A DNA stretch of 64,000 nucleotides. It comes from Phragmites australis (lineage: Eukaryota; Streptophyta; Magnoliopsida; Poales; Poaceae). A program made the position numbers and the translations under genes. Shown in pieces: positions 1-12,400 of the stretch (the first letter of the stretch is position 1; every line of letters starts with the position of its first letter). The notes beneath the pieces were generated by a model, which was given only the letters and a program-made list of their open reading frames with translations, searched no databases and had not been told where the DNA came from. The stretch spans positions 6,540,001-6,604,000 of the forward strand of contig NC_084940.1 in the NCBI RefSeq assembly GCF_958298935.1, in the 5' to 3' direction.

Positions 1-1006
1 CGGTGATCGTCGACGCTGACCCCGTGCCCTTCACGTCAACCGGCGCCGACTTCTCTCCCTGCTCATCGTCCTTAGTTTCGTCTTGTGCGTCGCCCATGAG
101 GATCCGCTCGAGGGCCCGGACGTCCTCGTTCGTCACGCGCACGAACGCCGCCGGGACCCTGCGCGCGTTGACCACGCCGAGCCCGCGGCACAGCTCGAAG
201 TACGACGCGAGCTGCGCGCTCTGCTCCGCCGCCCGCCAGAGCATCCTTACCACCGCCGCCGCGACTGCCTTGCGCATCCAAGGCTTCGCTGGTCCGGGAA
301 CGCCGCTGACGAGGAATCGCGCGATGCCTGTGCATATTTGGCCGTACACCCTGAAGATCTCGATGAGGGCGCAGTCCATAGCCTCGAGGACGAGCGCCAC
401 CTCAATGCCGTCTCCGTACGGGCGGATTTGCAGGAGCAACTCGAGCAGGAACTGTTGCTTCGCTATCCGGTCGAGCCAGGCCGTTTGGTAGTCGGAGCTG
501 CAACCGGTGTCGTCACCGTCGATGTCTTCTTGTGCGGCGAAGAGGGAGCGGTAGTCGAGGAAGCGGAAATACGCGCGCACGAAGGCGGAGAAGGCCACGG
601 ACTTGACCCGCGACGAAGAGCGGTCCCGGAAGTCAGCGAGCTCGAAGGGGACGCGCCCGGCGCTAGCCGCGGGCGGCGCGAGGCCCGAGCGGAGGAGCAG
701 GCCGTGCGCGATCATGAGCGCCTTGAGCGCCACGACCCAGCACCGCGTCCGCCTCGCGCGGCGCGCCAGCGCCCACATGACGGGACGCAGGAATGACGGC
801 GACGTGCGCGCCCACGCGAACACCCGCGCAGCGCTCCGGTAGTCCATCCCCCGGTCCTCGTGGCTCGTCGCCCGGATCACGGCCGCCTCCAGCTCCCGTT
901 TGTGCCACGACCCGGCCCTGCGCGGCCGCACGCGCGCCAGGAGCAAGCTCCTCCTGTCCTTCAGGGCCGCAGCAGCGCGGCGCCACCACTGCCTCACGGA
1001 CGCCAT
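1..1006 (-). CDS. ANTH-domain putative clathrin assembly protein (5' part, cut by window edge)
   Basis: A minus-strand frame opens at the ATG complementary to 1004-1006 and stays open for 335 codons to the window edge, so the 3' end lies outside. The protein opens with MASVRQWWRRAAAALKDR, then has RATSHE at residues 45-50, followed by DYRSAARVFAWARTSP. This is the N-terminal pattern of plant AP180/CALM-like ANTH proteins (At1g25240/At1g68110 group), where the basic stretch and the [K/R]ATxHE motif contact phosphoinositides. ANTH adaptors link PI(4,5)P2-rich plasma membrane to clathrin in endocytosis. Residues 60-275 are helical and rich in Arg, Ala and Leu as expected; the tail from about 305 is acidic and low in complexity. 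Family members of this group are about 370-380 aa, so most of the gene should be present. No intron is visible. The + strand frames across this region are shadows of this GC-rich gene. The exact subfamily is inferred. Confidence 0.85.
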   Translation of the reverse strand, partial: MASVRQWWRRAAAALKDRRSLLLARVRPRRAGSWHKRELEAAVIRATSHEDRGMDYRSAARVFAWARTSPSFLRPVMWALARRARRTRCWVVALKALMIAHGLLLRSGLAPPAASAGRVPFELADFRDRSSSRVKSVAFSAFVRAYFRFLDYRSLFAAQEDIDGDDTGCSSDYQTAWLDRIAKQQFLLELLLQIRPYGDGIEVALVLEAMDCALIEIFRVYGQICTGIARFLVSGVPGPAKPWMRKAVAAAVVRMLWRAAEQSAQLASYFELCRGLGVVNARRVPAAFVRVTNEDVRALERILMGDAQDETKDDEQGEKSAPVDVKGTGSASTIT

Positions 1007-2420
1007 CTTTGGCTCGCCGGCGTCTTTGGCGCCTGAGGTGCGTCGTCACCGGCCACGAGGCCGTGGCACGGCAGGGTCAATACTGTTGAGGATGGTAGCC
1101 AGCCCTTGCGTTCACTGGTTGACAACTTGGCATGGGAACGGGCAGAGATTTGTGCCAAGAACGACAGCCGGCAACGGCTTTACATGGAAGGCACGCATGG
1201 GCAACAAGCAGGAGAAAATAAAGGTAATTGTGAACGGCCACCAGGTCAAGCTTTCTAAATTTTGCCGGATCTCGACGTGTCCATTGAAACAGCTAGCATT
1301 GATGTTTTTAGCAATCTTGCATGGTGATTTGCCTGTAATACAGCAACTGACTAGAGCCAAGAAGATGCGATATAACGTTTCTCAATGGTTGTCCCTCCAC
1401 ACATAGGTACCCTGTAGTTTCCGGATTTTTTTTGTTATTACCTTGCAACCCAGCCTATTCGGCAGTTAAAGAAAAATATCTCCGTATAGTACGCGTGATC
1501 TTTATTGGTGGAAAAAAATATCTTTCACAAATAAAAAACGGTAAGAGCTAACTCATATAAATAACTTAAGCTTGGAGTCAAAGTGAAGAGAGACAACCTA
1601 GAATGATTAGAAAAAATCTCCTCCCCGCACATGGTGGCCGTAGATTGTATTTATAAGTGTCATTCATGGGGTAATCTCCACCCACCGCTCGCCGCCAACG
1701 CCGGGCTGGCCTGCCGCCGAAGGTCTTCCCTCTAATTTCTACGGCCACCAGAACCCCACGCCCTAACCCTCCCGGAACACTGAAGCTTGCGCCGTTGGTT
1801 GAATTGGCCGTCGACTGAGAGATTTCGCCCGTTTTCAGTCGACTGAGCGTGAGACATTCCGACATATAATACTATTTCTCAAATGACTTCACTGTTCCAT
1901 GCATGAATGCCCGTATATACTGATCAAGAGGCACATTACTAGCTCGCTCGTCCATGCAGAAACACCAGCTTTCATTGAAGGAGAACAGACCAAACACTAC
2001 AACACTGCCAAATGCATTTAGAACTTTTTAGTGTACTGGCCATACTTACCAGTGTCTTCAACGCAGCGCAACCAAAAGCCAAGGACAGACGACACAGAGT
2101 AGAGACGAGTCGTAGAAAGGCAGCAGGCAGGCAATTTCCCAGCTGCCCAGAAACCAATGCCTGCCTCTGCCTGCCAACCCCACGAGCTGGCTCTGAATTC
2201 ATTGCTACATGCAGAGGGGTTCGCAGTACTACCGCCTGCTCGATCGATCCATCGATCGGTGACTCGACGCCAAGCCAAAACCCGCACGGGAGCTCTCAGC
2301 CGGCCGTCGCGTCCTGCGGCTGTACTCGCCCCCTGAGAAAAGTTGCTTGCTTGTTGTGGGCTTGTGGAGATGGGAAACACTGAAAGGGTAGTCGTGGCGG
2401 TGGGGAAGGTTGTCTGAATG
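1007..2420. other. Intergenic flank upstream of the ANTH gene
   Basis: This should hold the promoter and 5' leader of the minus-strand ANTH gene. I see no convincing coding region or transposon terminus here. The sequence becomes AT-rich beyond about 1400. The 5-bp target site AACTC at 2421-2425 marks the edge of the retrotransposon that follows. Confidence 0.5.
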
Positions 2421-2425
2421 AACTC

Positions 2426-3139
2426 TGTTGAGGATAGTTATTAAGGACCTCCAACGTTTTCGGTCTCAACGTTTTTGGTCTGGACAGCCTACGCCCTTCG
2501 ATCATAATCTTCAAAGGCCTTCAGGTCAACAGGCTCCGAGGCTCTTAGCAGCTTCTACCCTCTAAAGTCTGGACGGGTTTTTCGGAGTCCCTATCCTTCG
2601 AAGGAGAGGGTAACCTCCTAAGAGTTTGGAGGGTGAGCCATCAGGTCTTAGCAAAAGATCAATCAGTGGGCCGCCAGATGTTCTCCGCCAAGTGATTAAT
2701 ATTTAATACCCACGCAAGAGGAGATCATCCTGACATCCCAGCACAAATAGTGGCCGGCCTGACACCCTTGGACAGTGCAACACCATAATAGGTAGCCGGC
2801 CCAGTACATCACCCTTACCATAGTGGATAATATCTTCTAGGTATGGGTAAAAGTATACTGCCTAGACCCAGACTGTGTGATTCAACCGGCATTAGGTCCA
2901 TGTTGTATAGCGATGACTGGTATCGCTATGTCTGTAAGGACAAACTTGTATACTTGAACCCTGACGGCACTATAAGTACAGATCTTTGGCTATCAGGTCA
3001 AAGGGGTGAGATTTTTCTTATCAGTATCAATAACACATTTGGTATTCCTTTCTCTCCACCGCTTCTTCAAGCTTGAGTCTCCTCTCTAAAATAGGCTCTC
3101 GTCGCACATGTTCCTGGAAGACTTTTTCTTTCACCAACA
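2426..3139 (+). repeat. 5' LTR of the Tat-type element
   Basis: It starts TGTTGAGG and ends with a CA dinucleotide at 3138-3139, in the sequence TTTCACCAACA. It aligns along its length with 14653-15383. The shared stretch 'ggggtaaaagtatact' (with small changes) around 2846 and 15090 and the shared 3' end 'gaagactttttctttcacc' are easy landmarks. Confidence 0.88.
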
Positions 3140-3162
3140 GCACGCTGTCCATGGGGAGTTGA
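3140..3162 (+). other. Degenerate primer-binding site
   Basis: The bases right after the 5' LTR (GCACGCTGTCCATGGGGA) resemble the TGGCGCCGTC-type primer-binding site found at this place in RIRE2-like grass elements, but several positions are changed. The position is certain; the tRNA assignment is not. Confidence 0.45.
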
Positions 3163-3186
3163 ACGTAGAAGTACTAGAGAGATAGG

Positions 3187-4640
3187 ATGCCACCCAAAAA
3201 GAAGACCACCAAGACTGCAGAACAGGCGGTCGACTCCCTGGCCACGCGTGTGTGAAGGTCCACACAACCACTGCAACCGAGCTTGTGATATGCCAACGAC
3301 AGCCCCCAACTAGGGGTAATGGGGCCCTGAGATCACCACCGGCCTAGCCACAACCCTGGCCATGCCTGACGCCAGGGGGCCAGCCACCTCGATGGACTTT
3401 CAGCAGCAGCATAGCGAGACCCCTGTTGCAACCTTAGGGGCCACATCTGGAGCCGTCGCCACGAACGTCGCCATGGCCGACTAGAAGTCGCACGTGTTGG
3501 CCCTTCAGGCTCAGCTAGAGGAGCTGCAAACAGCCCTATGGGCCGCACAGCAACCCACGGGCTTGACCATGACTGCTCCCATAATGGTCAACGTTATGAT
3601 GGCTGGGGCTCTAGGGACCGATGGGAACTTCGGCATCCCAGCCTCTCGTCACCACCAGGCACCACCGACAGCTGGGCCGCATGACCCGGAGCCTCGGGCT
3701 CGTCGGCATGAGGCTCTGTTACTAGACCATGATTTTCCCATGCAAGCAGACCTATAGGTCGTACCTTTCCCAGAGGGGTTCAGAACCCTAAGCTACCCAA
3801 GTCTAGGGGTGATTCGGATCCGAAGGAATTTGTTCGCTCATACGCCCTCACCATAGAGGCAAGTGCAGGCGGGCAGACCACCATGGCCAAATGCTTCCTT
3901 TTCTCCCTGGAGGGAGTAGCCTTCCGATGGTTCTGGGTGCTAGATTCAGGGACCAATTACGCATGGGGCCAGCTTCGAGATGCCTTCTGCAACAATTTTC
4001 ATGGCATATTTGTCGAACCAATGACCTTCGGGAGCCTGTTCACCGTTAGGCAGCAGCTAGGTGAGACCCTCCATAATTACGTCCAGAGATTTTTTCCAAA
4101 TCAAGGCTCGGATCATAGGCATATCGGAGTCGTTGGTCATCGACGCCGCAACCCAGGGCCTAGCCAAAGGGCCCCTCTACGATCGATTGAACTGATGCCA
4201 TGTGCGCTCGGTGGAGGCCCTCAAGTGCAAATTTGAGGAATATGCACAGGCGGAGGAAGAAAAACTCCGCCGAAGGCTTGCGTAGGCTACCTCGGCCCAC
4301 AGCGTCGAGCTAGAGAAGTCGCTCTTGCAGGCAGGGTCATCGCACGCCACTCTTCCTCCAGGAACAAAAAGAGGCCCCAAGGAGACTGAGGGCTCTGGGG
4401 TGCGCATGCCTCAGCGGCGACGACACAACGTCAACAACATCAGTCAAGGCCAAGGTGCTCTGAACCCGCCTCGTCAAGGGTCGTGGCCGAGGGCGCTCCG
4501 GATATTTCCCCAAGCGGCATTGCGCCCCAGAATGACACCCTGAGGAGGAACACTAATGCACCCTGCATGGGGTCGGACGTGGCCACATCACCGAAAACTG
4601 CCGAACCCTCATAACCTTCCAAGAGGAGTACCTTGTTAGG
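3187..4640 (+). pseudogene. gag relic
   Basis: An ATG at 3187 begins MPPKKKTTKTA, a usual gag start in this group, but the frame stops at 3253. Further on, 3883-4100 encodes a retrotrans_gag-like core: KCFLFSLEGVAFRWF, a tryptophan in the 'YAWGQLRDAF' segment and a glutamine/leucine-rich helix. Near 4560-4615 a CxxH..GHxTxxC pattern (CTLHGVGRGHITENC in one frame) looks like the zinc knuckle typical of these gags. The pieces lie in different frames, so no Gag protein can be made. Confidence 0.75.
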
Positions 4641-4889
4641 CAGCTAGCCTATCCATCAGCAAAAGGGGCCGATGATGAAAGACCCGAAGGCCGTAGGCCA
4701 ACGGCGGGCCACTAGGTTGCTCACATGCCTTGCAAAATCCTCCCCAGCTGACCCTACATCCTCTGCCTTTGCCTCCCGTAAAGCATTACGATAACAAGAG
4801 AGACAAGACCAGGCGGGTGGTCCTCGCCATAATAGGAGGAGGAAGCTCCGGGTGCTCCTCAAAATAGCAGCGGTGAAACTACGCACGTG

Positions 4890-5300
4890 GGGTGAACCAT
4901 GTCGGGGCAACCAACATCCATCGTCAGAACCCCCGATGGGACGACGCCGCTGTAACATTCACTTTCGATGACTGTGAGGGGGTAAAGCTCCTCCACTATG
5001 ACGCCTTAGTCATCTTAGCCAACATCGCTGAAGTAGAAGTCTGGAGGGTGCTGGTAGACGGAGGTAGTTCGGCGGACCTCCTCTTCATACACACCTTCGA
5101 CCAACTTCGCATTCCGTGGAGCCAGCTTTCTCTGGCCCATAGGCCCCTGTAGGGGTTCAACGGGGCCCCTCTTGACTCCCTAGGCCAAATAGAACTTCCT
5201 GTCATCTTCAGTGAAGGCTCCGCAGCATGGACCGAGGTAATCACCTTTGATGTCGTAGACGTACCCTACGCCTACAATGTTATCTTGGGTTGAGAGACTT
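4890..5300 (+). pseudogene. Retroelement aspartic protease relic
   Basis: The translation contains [15 protein letters not shown] at about 5042-5090, the D-G-G-S-S active-site form common in Tat-type elements, preceded by [10 protein letters not shown]. After an in-frame stop at 5150 the frame continues with a hydrophobic strand and ends 'YAYNVILG', matching the usual end of the retropepsin domain (I-L-G). It follows gag directly. It is inactive because of the stop. Confidence 0.72.
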
Positions 5301-5754
5301 TAAACAAGTTCAGAGTCATTCCCCATCACAACTAATTAGCCTAAAGATGCCCGGTCCCATGGGGTTGATCTCCATCCACGGTGACCAAGACATGGCAAGG
5401 CACATCGAGTACGGGCACCCTGCACCTCTCAATGGTCGCCGCATCCATAACATTGCCCAAGAGAATTTCGAAGACACCCTTCGGCACGCCCTGGATGCCA
5501 TGGCCCTCTAAAGCCATAATCAGAGGGGATATCAAAGATGTTCCAGCATGTCCGGACCACCCTGACCGAGCTTTCCAAATCTAGGCAGACCTCACTCCGA
5601 AACAAGAAGCCCAACTCTTAGCTATCATGCGGGGCAACCTCGACATCTTTGCATGGTCCCCACAGGATCTCCCTTGAGTCGATCACTGCATCATCGAACA
5701 AGCCCTCCGGGTTGATCTGAGGGCCAGGCCAGGGGCTCCGCAAGCTCTCTTCTG

Positions 5755-6530
5755 AGCGAGAGGAGGTCGCTAAGGAGGAAGTCCATAAGCTGTGGAAGGC
5801 TGGAGTTATCCGAGAGGTTATACACTCCGAGTGGCTCTCAAACCCCATCCTGATCAAGAAACACACTGGAAAATGGTGCATGTGCATCAACTTCACATCA
5901 CTCAACAAAGTCTGTCCACGAGATCTGTACCATCTCCCTCGCATCGACTAGCTGGTAGACTCCACCGTTGGCTCACTTGGCTGTGAGTTGCTGAGCTTTC
6001 TGGATGCATACTCTGGATACCAACAGCTATGGATGGCTACGGAGGATGAGAACAAGACTAGCTTCATCACTCCTTTCAGGGTATACTGCTACATTCGGAT
6101 GCCTTTTAGCCTCCAAAATGTCGGAGCCACCTTCTCCCATTTGGTACACAAAATCTTAGTGCAACAATTAGGTCGCAACATTGAAGCCTACGTCAATGAC
6201 ATCATTGTGAAGAGAAAACTTGAGGCTAACCATGTTGCTGACCTTTAGGAAATATTTTACAGCCTCTAGGCGGCATGCGTGTGGCTTAATCCCGAGAAGT
6301 GCGTATTCGGCGCCAAAGCTGGCAAGCTATTGGGATACCTTGTTTCCCGGAGGGGCATCAAGGCCAATCCTGGCAACATCCACACCATCACAAAGATACT
6401 ACCCCCACTAATGCGAAGGGAGTCCAATGCTTGGCCGGTCGCCTTGCGGCCCTTAGCCATTTTCTCTCCAAATTCGCCAAGCATAACCTTCTATTTTTCA
6501 AAACGCTGAGGGGCTCCAAACCTTTCTGAT
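5755..6530 (+). pseudogene. Reverse transcriptase relic (YVDD changed to YVND)
   Basis: Order of motifs: a helix (EEVHKLWKAGVIREV), then WCMCINFTSLNKVCPRD, FLDAYSGYQQLWMA, a 'TSFITPFRVYCYIRMPFSLQNVGATF'-type palm segment, the catalytic box YVNDIIVK at 6189-6212 and CVFGAKAGKLLGYLVSRRGI. This is the order of Ty3/gypsy reverse transcriptase. The usual second catalytic position of YVDD reads N here, and in-frame stops occur near 5949 and 6247, so the domain is dead by two criteria. Confidence 0.8.
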
Positions 6531-6534
6531 GGAC

Positions 6535-6900
6535 TCCGGAATGCCAGGCCGCTTTTCAAGGCCCTCAAAGCCCACCTTTTTGACCTTAAGACGCTTGCGA
6601 TACCCGTTCTCGATGAAGGGCTCCTCCTGTACTTATCCACCTCTGCCTCCACTGTAAGTGCTGCACTAATACGGGTGAAGGAGAGTGAAGGTTTTTCTAC
6701 ACAAAGGGCTGTGTGTGTCAGAGGCCATATTCGAGGCCAAGATACGCTACACTGAGCTTGAGAAAATGACATATGCCCTTCTAGTTGCCTTGCGCAAACT
6801 CTGACACTACATCCTCGCCAATAACATTATTGTACCAACCTCATACCCGCTTTGCGACATGTTTCACAACTGGGAGGCGACCGGATGCATCGGCAACTGG
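6535..6900 (+). pseudogene. Retroviral-type RNase H relic
   Basis: It follows the RT thumb/connection. Fragments such as LDEGLLLYLSTSASTVSAAL correspond to the 'YLavs..avsavL' core of gypsy RNase H, and an E..Y..LEK..-like piece appears around 6740-6790 in other frames. There are several frameshifts. The position between RT and the second RNase H supports the call. Confidence 0.6.
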
Positions 6901-7009
6901 GTTGTGGAACTAGCCCCCTTCGCGGTAAAATTTGTGGCCCGTACAGCCATCAATTCGCAGGTTTTAGTCGACTTCATCACCGAATGGACTCTGACACCTC
7001 AAGGACCCC

Positions 7010-7400
7010 CACAACCCCTACTCAAGATGTATGGACAATATACATCGATGGAGCTTACGGTTCCACTGACACGAGAGCTGGTGCGGGCTGAGTTTGTCGC
7101 CCGCTTGGAGTTTAAGACAACCAACAATATCATCAAATATGAAGCCATCCTCTTATGCCTCCGAAAGGTACGGGCCTTAGGAGCCACTAGAGCCATCATC
7201 CGGACCGACTCTCGGGTCATTGCTGGGCACATGGATAAGAGCTTTTAGGTTCGGCATTCGAACCTGGTGAGATACCTCAAGGCCATCCGTAGGGCTGAAG
7301 GGCACTTCAGTGGCATATTAGTATGGAGCATACCGTGAGCGAACAATCGCCAGGCGGATGCCCTGGAAAAAGCTGTTGCTGGGGGCAGAGATATGCTGTT
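7010..7400 (+). pseudogene. Second (archaeal-type) RNase H-like relic
   Basis: The sequence WTIYIDGAYGS followed by RAGAG, then FKTTNNIIKYEAILLCLRK and IRTDSRVIAGHM, reproduces the order D-G..G.G / NN..EYEAL / DSrlv of the extra RNase H domain characteristic of Tat-type elements. A one-base shift separates the first segment from the rest, and the E of the EYEA motif reads K. Confidence 0.72.
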
Positions 7401-7499
7401 GGGAGCCTTTCTTGAGGTCCTCTACCACCCAGCGGCTGGTACCCCAGATAAGACCGTTGCCACCATCCTCTCTATTGAAGCACCGGACTGGAGGGCCCC

Positions 7500-8720
7500 C
7501 TCCTATCCTTTTTTAGCAGAGCGGAGGAGCTGGATGACCCCATCGCGCTCCATTGCATTGAACATCGTGCCAGGGGCTACTTCTTGGTGGACGGGGCCTT
7601 TTATAAAACAAGGGTCTGTGCTCCCCTCCTTTGTTGTGTCACCAAGCAGAGGTGGTCGCCCTTCTCTAGGAAATTCATGAAGGACTCTGTGGCAATGATC
7701 TGGCACCCCGCGTCATAGCCGGTAAAGCATTCCGCCAGGGGCTCTACTAGCCAATGATTATGGCTGACGTAGAATCCCTCATCCGCACCTACCAAGGATG
7801 CCAATGGCTGGGGTGCAGAAGCCACCGAACCCCGGTTCCCCTGCAACCGATCGCTCCTATCTGGCCCCGAGCACATTAGGGAATGGACCTCATTGGACAA
7901 TTCCCTCGCGCCAAGGGCAACCTTTGGTACACAGTAGTGGCATTGGAGTACTTCTCAAAATGGGTCCAGGCTGAGCCCCTCATGGCAATCACATCAAAGA
8001 ATGTCCAGAAATTTTTCTGAAAAAATGTATTCTGGCACTTTGGCATTCTGCAACAACTGAAATTGACAACGGAACACAATTCGACTCTGGACCATTCAGA
8101 GAATTCTACGTCAAACTCGGCATCGAGCTATGCTTCGTCCCTGTCCGTCCCTCATAGTCCAACGGGGCTATTGAGCGCACCAAAGGCAACATTCTCTTAG
8201 GCATAAATCGACGTCTCGTTGGCCTGGCTAAAGGCATATGGGTTGAAGAGCTTTCAAAAATCTTGTGGTCCCTTCGCGCCATGGCCACACGACCCACAGG
8301 GTTCACCCCCTTCCGCCTCCTATACGGGGATGAAGCTATGAATCCAACTGAGGTCAAAGGATGCTCACTCTAGTTTCAACTGCCACAGATTGCTGGATAA
8401 AGAGAGCTCTCCCTCTACCTTTCTAAAGGCACGTGGCTCCAAGCCGTCTAGAATCTCGACCACTACATCACCAAAACTAAGACCTAATACAATCCTAAGG
8501 TTGTGCCTTGAAGCTTCAAACCCGGGGACCTAGTGCTTCGGTGAGCCCTGGCTCTGGGGAAACTGTGCAACAAATGGGAAGGCTCATACCTGATCTTCAA
8601 GTCCAATTGTCCAAGCTCCTACCGATTAGCAGACACCGAAGGGATCCCATTGGAGCACAATTGGAATGCGGAGACCCTCCACAAGTACTATGCCTAGAAC
8701 GCCCCATAGGCTAAGGCCTC
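7500..8720 (+). pseudogene. Integrase relic
   Basis: From about 7590 the frame gives FYKTRVCAPLLCCV and then AGKAFRQG, matching the region before the HHCC zinc motif. The catalytic core starts at about 7876 with GMDLIGQFPRAKGN and WYTVVALEYFSKWVQAEPL, the usual first-Asp segment ('D.iGplp.a.g..ky.iV.vDyFTKWvEA'). The D of the second element reads E here. The later parts (8100-8400) are recognisable only in alternating frames. It is broken by stops and frameshifts. Confidence 0.75.
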
Positions 8721-8944
8721 CCAGAATAGACTAATCCACAAATGGTATGCCCTAGCAATTACTCCTACAATTCAACATTGCAATTCACTTTTGACCATTA
8801 CATGGCTTACCAATAACCTTAAAGTTGACGTATGCTGAGAATAGCCAACCGAGCTAGGGATAGTATTTATTGCAATTAGCTATTCACTTATAACAGTAGA
8901 TACAAAACTTAGCTAGAGATGTATCATACCTCAAAATATCCTCT

Positions 8945-9122
8945 GGCATCTTGAAGGCCTCACCTCTGTACCGAAGAGGCATATACCCTCTTGCATCTTG
9001 AATGCCTCTCCTCCGTGCTGGAGAGGCATGTACCCTATGGCATCTTGAAGGCCTCTCCTCAATTCCAGAAAGGCATGTACCCTCTGACATCTTGAAGGTC
9101 TCACCTCCGTGTCGAAAGTGTC
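8945..9122. repeat. Short tandem array (~47-bp unit, about 3.7 copies)
   Basis: The phrase 'gcatcttgaaggcct' recurs near 8946, 8993, 9041 and 9089 with spacing of 47-48 bp, each followed by a 'gaggcat.taccct'-like end. The array sits between integrase and the antisense gene inside the Tat-type element. Confidence 0.8.
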
Positions 9123-9479
9123 TCATCGATCCACTAGCCAACAAAAAAATTTAGATCCGCTCCCACCCAACGCAACTAAGCACTCTTGAAATAATCGTAT
9201 CCTTCGGCCTCTAGAGGCCGCAGAATGTGAGGGGGCCAGGAAGGGGAGACAAACGAAGCGTCGACGCGATCAAAAATAAAAAGGAAAAGAGTGAAACCAA
9301 CACGGTTCAAGTTTATCCATGCACAACATATACAAACATTATGCCTGACTAGCTATCATATATTGAATCCAGACCTAACAAATGTGCTAACCTACCATGT
9401 CTCCCCAGAGTACTACGGGATGTAGAAGGCGTTAGATCGATGCTCCTCCCTGAAGCACCACGAGATGCAGAGGATCGGC

Positions 9480-12400
9480 TCCTATAGCGGTGCATGGAGT
9501 GGCGATGCGGATACCCCTGGTGCGAAAACCTTCCGCCTAAGATGGAATCCCCCCGAGCCCAAGGAGGTAAGGGTCCGCCTGGAAAGGGTACTATCGAACA
9601 TTGAAAAATCCAACTCTTCCTCAGGCAATGCTTCTGCAGCCTCAACTTCCTCCGCCTTGATCTTGACCATGATGGCCTCGAGGATATCTAATGGCACCCT
9701 TCCGTCAGGATCCTGTGTAAGAACAAGAGACCAAGAAATGTGTGGGTCAGAGGCCTCCCAAGCTATCCACCAATCATTGTTCTCAACAAAACACGCCACC
9801 GAGGCATGAGCAGAAGCAAATGTGGTGGGGTCCTCTGGCTCCCCCTTAACTAGGATGCCGATGACCACCTCCAAATCCACGCGTCCTTGAGAATCGCGAG
9901 GCAAGGTGAAGCGGTCCTACCACCTCCTCCGAAAAGGTAGGGTGGCCCCGGACAATCGGAACACACTAGACCCCTCCCCGGAGGTGGCATCCCAAGTGCT
10001 TATGAGGCCCCATCTGGCCTTGGGTCGCCACACCAGTAGGCGCAAATCCTACTCAAGTTAGCCACGTGACACGAGCATTCTAGAACAGACCACTTAGAGC
10101 TACACCTCTGGAGGCGAGTCTTGCGAAGTATCGTCGCTGCACAAAGACTGTTCCCGTGTTGTGATTACTTGATACGAAGGATGTCCAGATGGCGACGACG
10201 TGTCTGGGAGCTCCTGACGAGGAGCCTGGCCCCCCACGGAAGAGCCTGAGTAGGGAGCCCCTCTGCCAATCGGCTTCACATGAGTTGCCATGAAACACAA
10301 CATCATGGTTCGGTCATGCTTCATCCATACACCCTAACGGAAGTTGTCTAAGGTCACGCAATTCTTTACCGGGGGTGGCTCTAGCTGAAATCTGTGATCA
10401 TGGAGTCTGGCACTGGCTACTCCAACGCTTCGAATTGGTGGAGCCCCGCCCAGTGTAACAAGGCCAGCTGGAGCGTCGAGGCCACACGTACGTTGGACTT
10501 TTCATAGGCCTCAACAGTATTAGTGGTCGCCCTTGCGGCAGACCAGAGCCAGCGGAGTTTAGGGACCAACGCCTTTGAGCCGGAAGGTATTGACGAGCTT
10601 TCAGCCCCAAGTCCACTCAAGGCATCGTGGGTGGCCCGAGCTGCCTCCGATGCACGCTCAGCTAGCCCATGGTGCTTTGCGCGCAGTGTCTTTTCTGCCT
10701 CCCAAGCCTGCCCCAACTCCCACTGGACTTCGGCCACTGTAATCTGCAGGACTTGAGCATCACCCTCTGCTGACACATGGGCTGTAATGGCCGCTTCAAT
10801 GGATGCCTCCACTTCCTAAAGAGCTTCAGTAGTCTTCCACGCCTCAGCCTCCGCACACTCCCATCGTGCCACCTCCTCCTGCCAGAGGCCCTCCTCATAC
10901 TCCCGTCGTGCCACATCTTCCTGCAAATGACCCTCGGACTTCACTTGCCTCTCGGCCTCCTCCAAGATAGTACAGAGCCTTATCGCTTTGTCTTAGATCG
11001 CATCATGGGCTGCAGTGAGAGCCTGGTACCGCGCACGTTCTAGCACCCTCGTCAAAAGTAGTTGATGTGGAACACAATACAAAAAAGACAAGGTGAGCAA
11101 CCCAAAAAATCACGGCCAAGGAAACCTTAGGCAAGAGCGTACCTACAAGGCCACCACCTCCAAGCGCGCCTCCACTTCTTTCAAAGGGCTCCGAGCCATA
11201 GACAGCTTGATCTCTCTACTCCTAAGGCAAGATGAGGAGGAGGCGAAAGCTTTCAGTGCCTCCGAGTGTAGAGCGAAGTCTTCTGGAATTAAGACCTCGA
11301 AACCAAGACCCCCCTCTATCAGTGCGGTAGTAGCCACCACGAAGGGACCAGCTCCCCCGGTACCGACCGCGAGGGCCAAAGCATGAACTGGCGTGATGTC
11401 CCGAGGTGTCAAAGCTGTCACCTCTAGAGTGGCCATCATAGACACCTCCGGAGGGGTCATCACGTTCTAGTGGGGCTCCAGAACCTCTGAAACACCCCAC
11501 AGATGGGTCTATCTCGGTGACCACTGAAACACCTCAAGAACACAATTCAGGATACTAGCACATCGCTATGGTAGGATATAAACCAATGGAGTAACATCTC
11601 ACCAGGGCCCTGGGTCTATTCATCAGAGGGGCCCATGACATCCTCATCATTTGAATCGATGAACTCCCAATCCATATCAAAATCCAGGGACGCCTCACCC
11701 CCTCTTTGGCTCTAGCCATGGGTGGACGGGTCCGGAGGTGTCGGACCCTTCCCATGGTCGCTTCCTTCGAGTCAGGTCTCACCTCCAGACACGCCGCAAG
11801 AGACATCAACGTCTGTGGCCTGCCTCTAGTGCTTCACCCCGTCCATCTCTGCCTCGGATGACTCAGCCACCGAGCTAGCCTGCAAACCTTCGAAAGCAGG
11901 AGGGAGATGTGATCAGAGAGGGCTCAAAGGGATCTCGGAGGCCGTGGCACCAGAAACCCCATGCCCTCGCTTAACGGCGACCTTGGGCTTTACCGGATTT
12001 GACCACGCTGGAGCCACTACCTCGAGGTGGAAGTAGATGCGGTTGTACCACTCCCAGTTCCCAACTAGATCCATACGCCGGTCCGGCTCTACGGTAGTAG
12101 GCAAGCCTAAGAACTCCTCCATGATTTTGGTCACTCGCTCCAGCGGAAGACAACCCTCTAAAAGAAAAAGACATGTCACATCCGCAAAGTCAAAGCTATA
12201 CGGCGAGGAAGACTCACCAGAACTGATGGTGGGCTCAGAGTACATGTTCAGCTTATCATCCCCACCTTGTGTAAAGATGTCCTCCCAGTCCGCCCGAAGG
12301 GGTCGGATACGCAGCATCGTGAACTTCTCTGTGAGATCGCACACGCTCATTCTCTGGGCCACCCTCTGGAGAAGCACCAATCGTGAAGCGAGCTGGGCAT

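Noticed and set aside
83..796. Long plus-strand frame (237 codons) in the first kilobase
   Set aside because: It is the exact complement register of the ANTH gene, whose minus-strand protein has clear family motifs; the plus frame has none.
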